From Aquabacterium sp. A7-Y (GTDB lineage Bacteria; Pseudomonadota; Gammaproteobacteria; Burkholderiales; Burkholderiaceae_C): a stretch of DNA of 64,000 bases. The translations under genes and the position numbers were made by a program. Under the pieces are notes generated by a model. It did no database searches. It worked only from the letters and a program-made list of their open reading frames with translations, and had not been told where the DNA came from. Below, piece after piece: positions 63,961 to 64,000 of the stretch. Position 1 is the stretch's first letter. Each line of letters starts with the position of its first letter. The DNA is taken from contig NZ_JAPFBW010000027.1 in the NCBI RefSeq assembly GCF_026153205.1, positions 34,617 to 98,616 of the forward strand. The letters are read 5' to 3'.

Positions 63961-64000
63961 CCCGGAGCTGGGCCTGATCGAGACCCGACGACGTCGGCCT

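Noticed and set aside
1..64000. CRISPR arrays, tRNA/rRNA genes, insertion sequences, prophage genes
   Set aside because: No spaced direct repeats, no cloverleaf or rRNA segments, and no transposase, integrase or phage proteins were seen on either strand.

Overview
The window is one long, almost complete flagellar and chemotaxis locus from a high-GC betaproteobacterium. The evidence for Burkholderiales is the FlhDC master regulator combined with FlhF/FlhG, an FlgJ that carries its own glucosaminidase domain, paired cheY/cheZ, a PEP-CTERM protein, and sigma28 boxes of the form TCAAGT-N11/12-GCCGATAA. Relatives in the Sphaerotilaceae/Comamonadaceae are plausible, but the genus cannot be fixed from this sequence alone. 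No rRNA, tRNA, CRISPR array, transposase or prophage gene was seen.

Layout: (1) 1-8752, minus strand: rod/hook operon flgBCDEFGHIJK, with flgK running off the left edge. (2) 8949-10565, plus: flgA, then flgMN behind a sigma28 promoter. (3) 10706-11872: a secreted HAF-repeat PEP-CTERM protein. (4) 12320-18714, minus: export-gate and regulatory operon flhB-flhA-flhF-flhG-fliA. (5) 18944-19084: a 46-residue lysine-rich protein. (6) 19307-20238, minus: flhDC with a strong terminator. (7) 20578-30074: a sugar/glycosylation island. It holds a divergent GT2 and a tightly overlapping operon of a TPR-OGT-like glycosyltransferase, rfbF, rfbG, a 3,5-epimerase, a C-methyltransferase, a DegT aminotransferase, a PglD/NeuD-like acyltransferase and a CmcI-like methyltransferase. 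(8) 30460-36349, plus: two tandem flagellins, fliD, fliS, fliT, ycgR. (9) 36582-39511: motAB, cheY, cheZ. (10) 39512-40497: a gene-free composite palindrome of about 0.8 kb. (11) 40498-43884: FkbM methyltransferase (minus) and a GH18 chitinase (plus). (12) 43936-51154: fliE (minus), then fliFGHIJK. (13) 51207-53681, minus: a DUF3037/HipA-like kinase pair and an M48 protease. (14) 53912-58430: fliLMNOPQR. (15) 58453-63960: a REC-histidine kinase/NarL-type regulator pair, then a CheZ-like protein, a second cheY, cheA and cheW.

How it works together: FlhDC should switch on the basal-body and export operons. FliA (sigma28), held by FlgM until the hook is complete, should then fire late promoters that I can see ahead of flgMN, flagellin 1, fliD, fliS, motAB and cheY. 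The glycosylation island lies between the master regulator and the flagellins, so I infer that it builds and attaches a modified sugar to flagellin. The predicted sugar is a CDP-linked, C-methylated, N-acylated, O-methylated 6-deoxy-amino hexose, which would be unusual.

The most striking oddities are three single-base frameshifts, all at short G or C homopolymers and all in motility genes (flagellin 1, ycgR, the 3' end of cheA). They are either sequencing errors or real slippage/phase-variation events. Others are the giant palindrome flanked by different microsatellites, the lower-GC HipA-like/DUF3037 pair inside the fli cluster, an FlhG without a recognisable P-loop, and a remote CheZ-like protein beside the second cheY.
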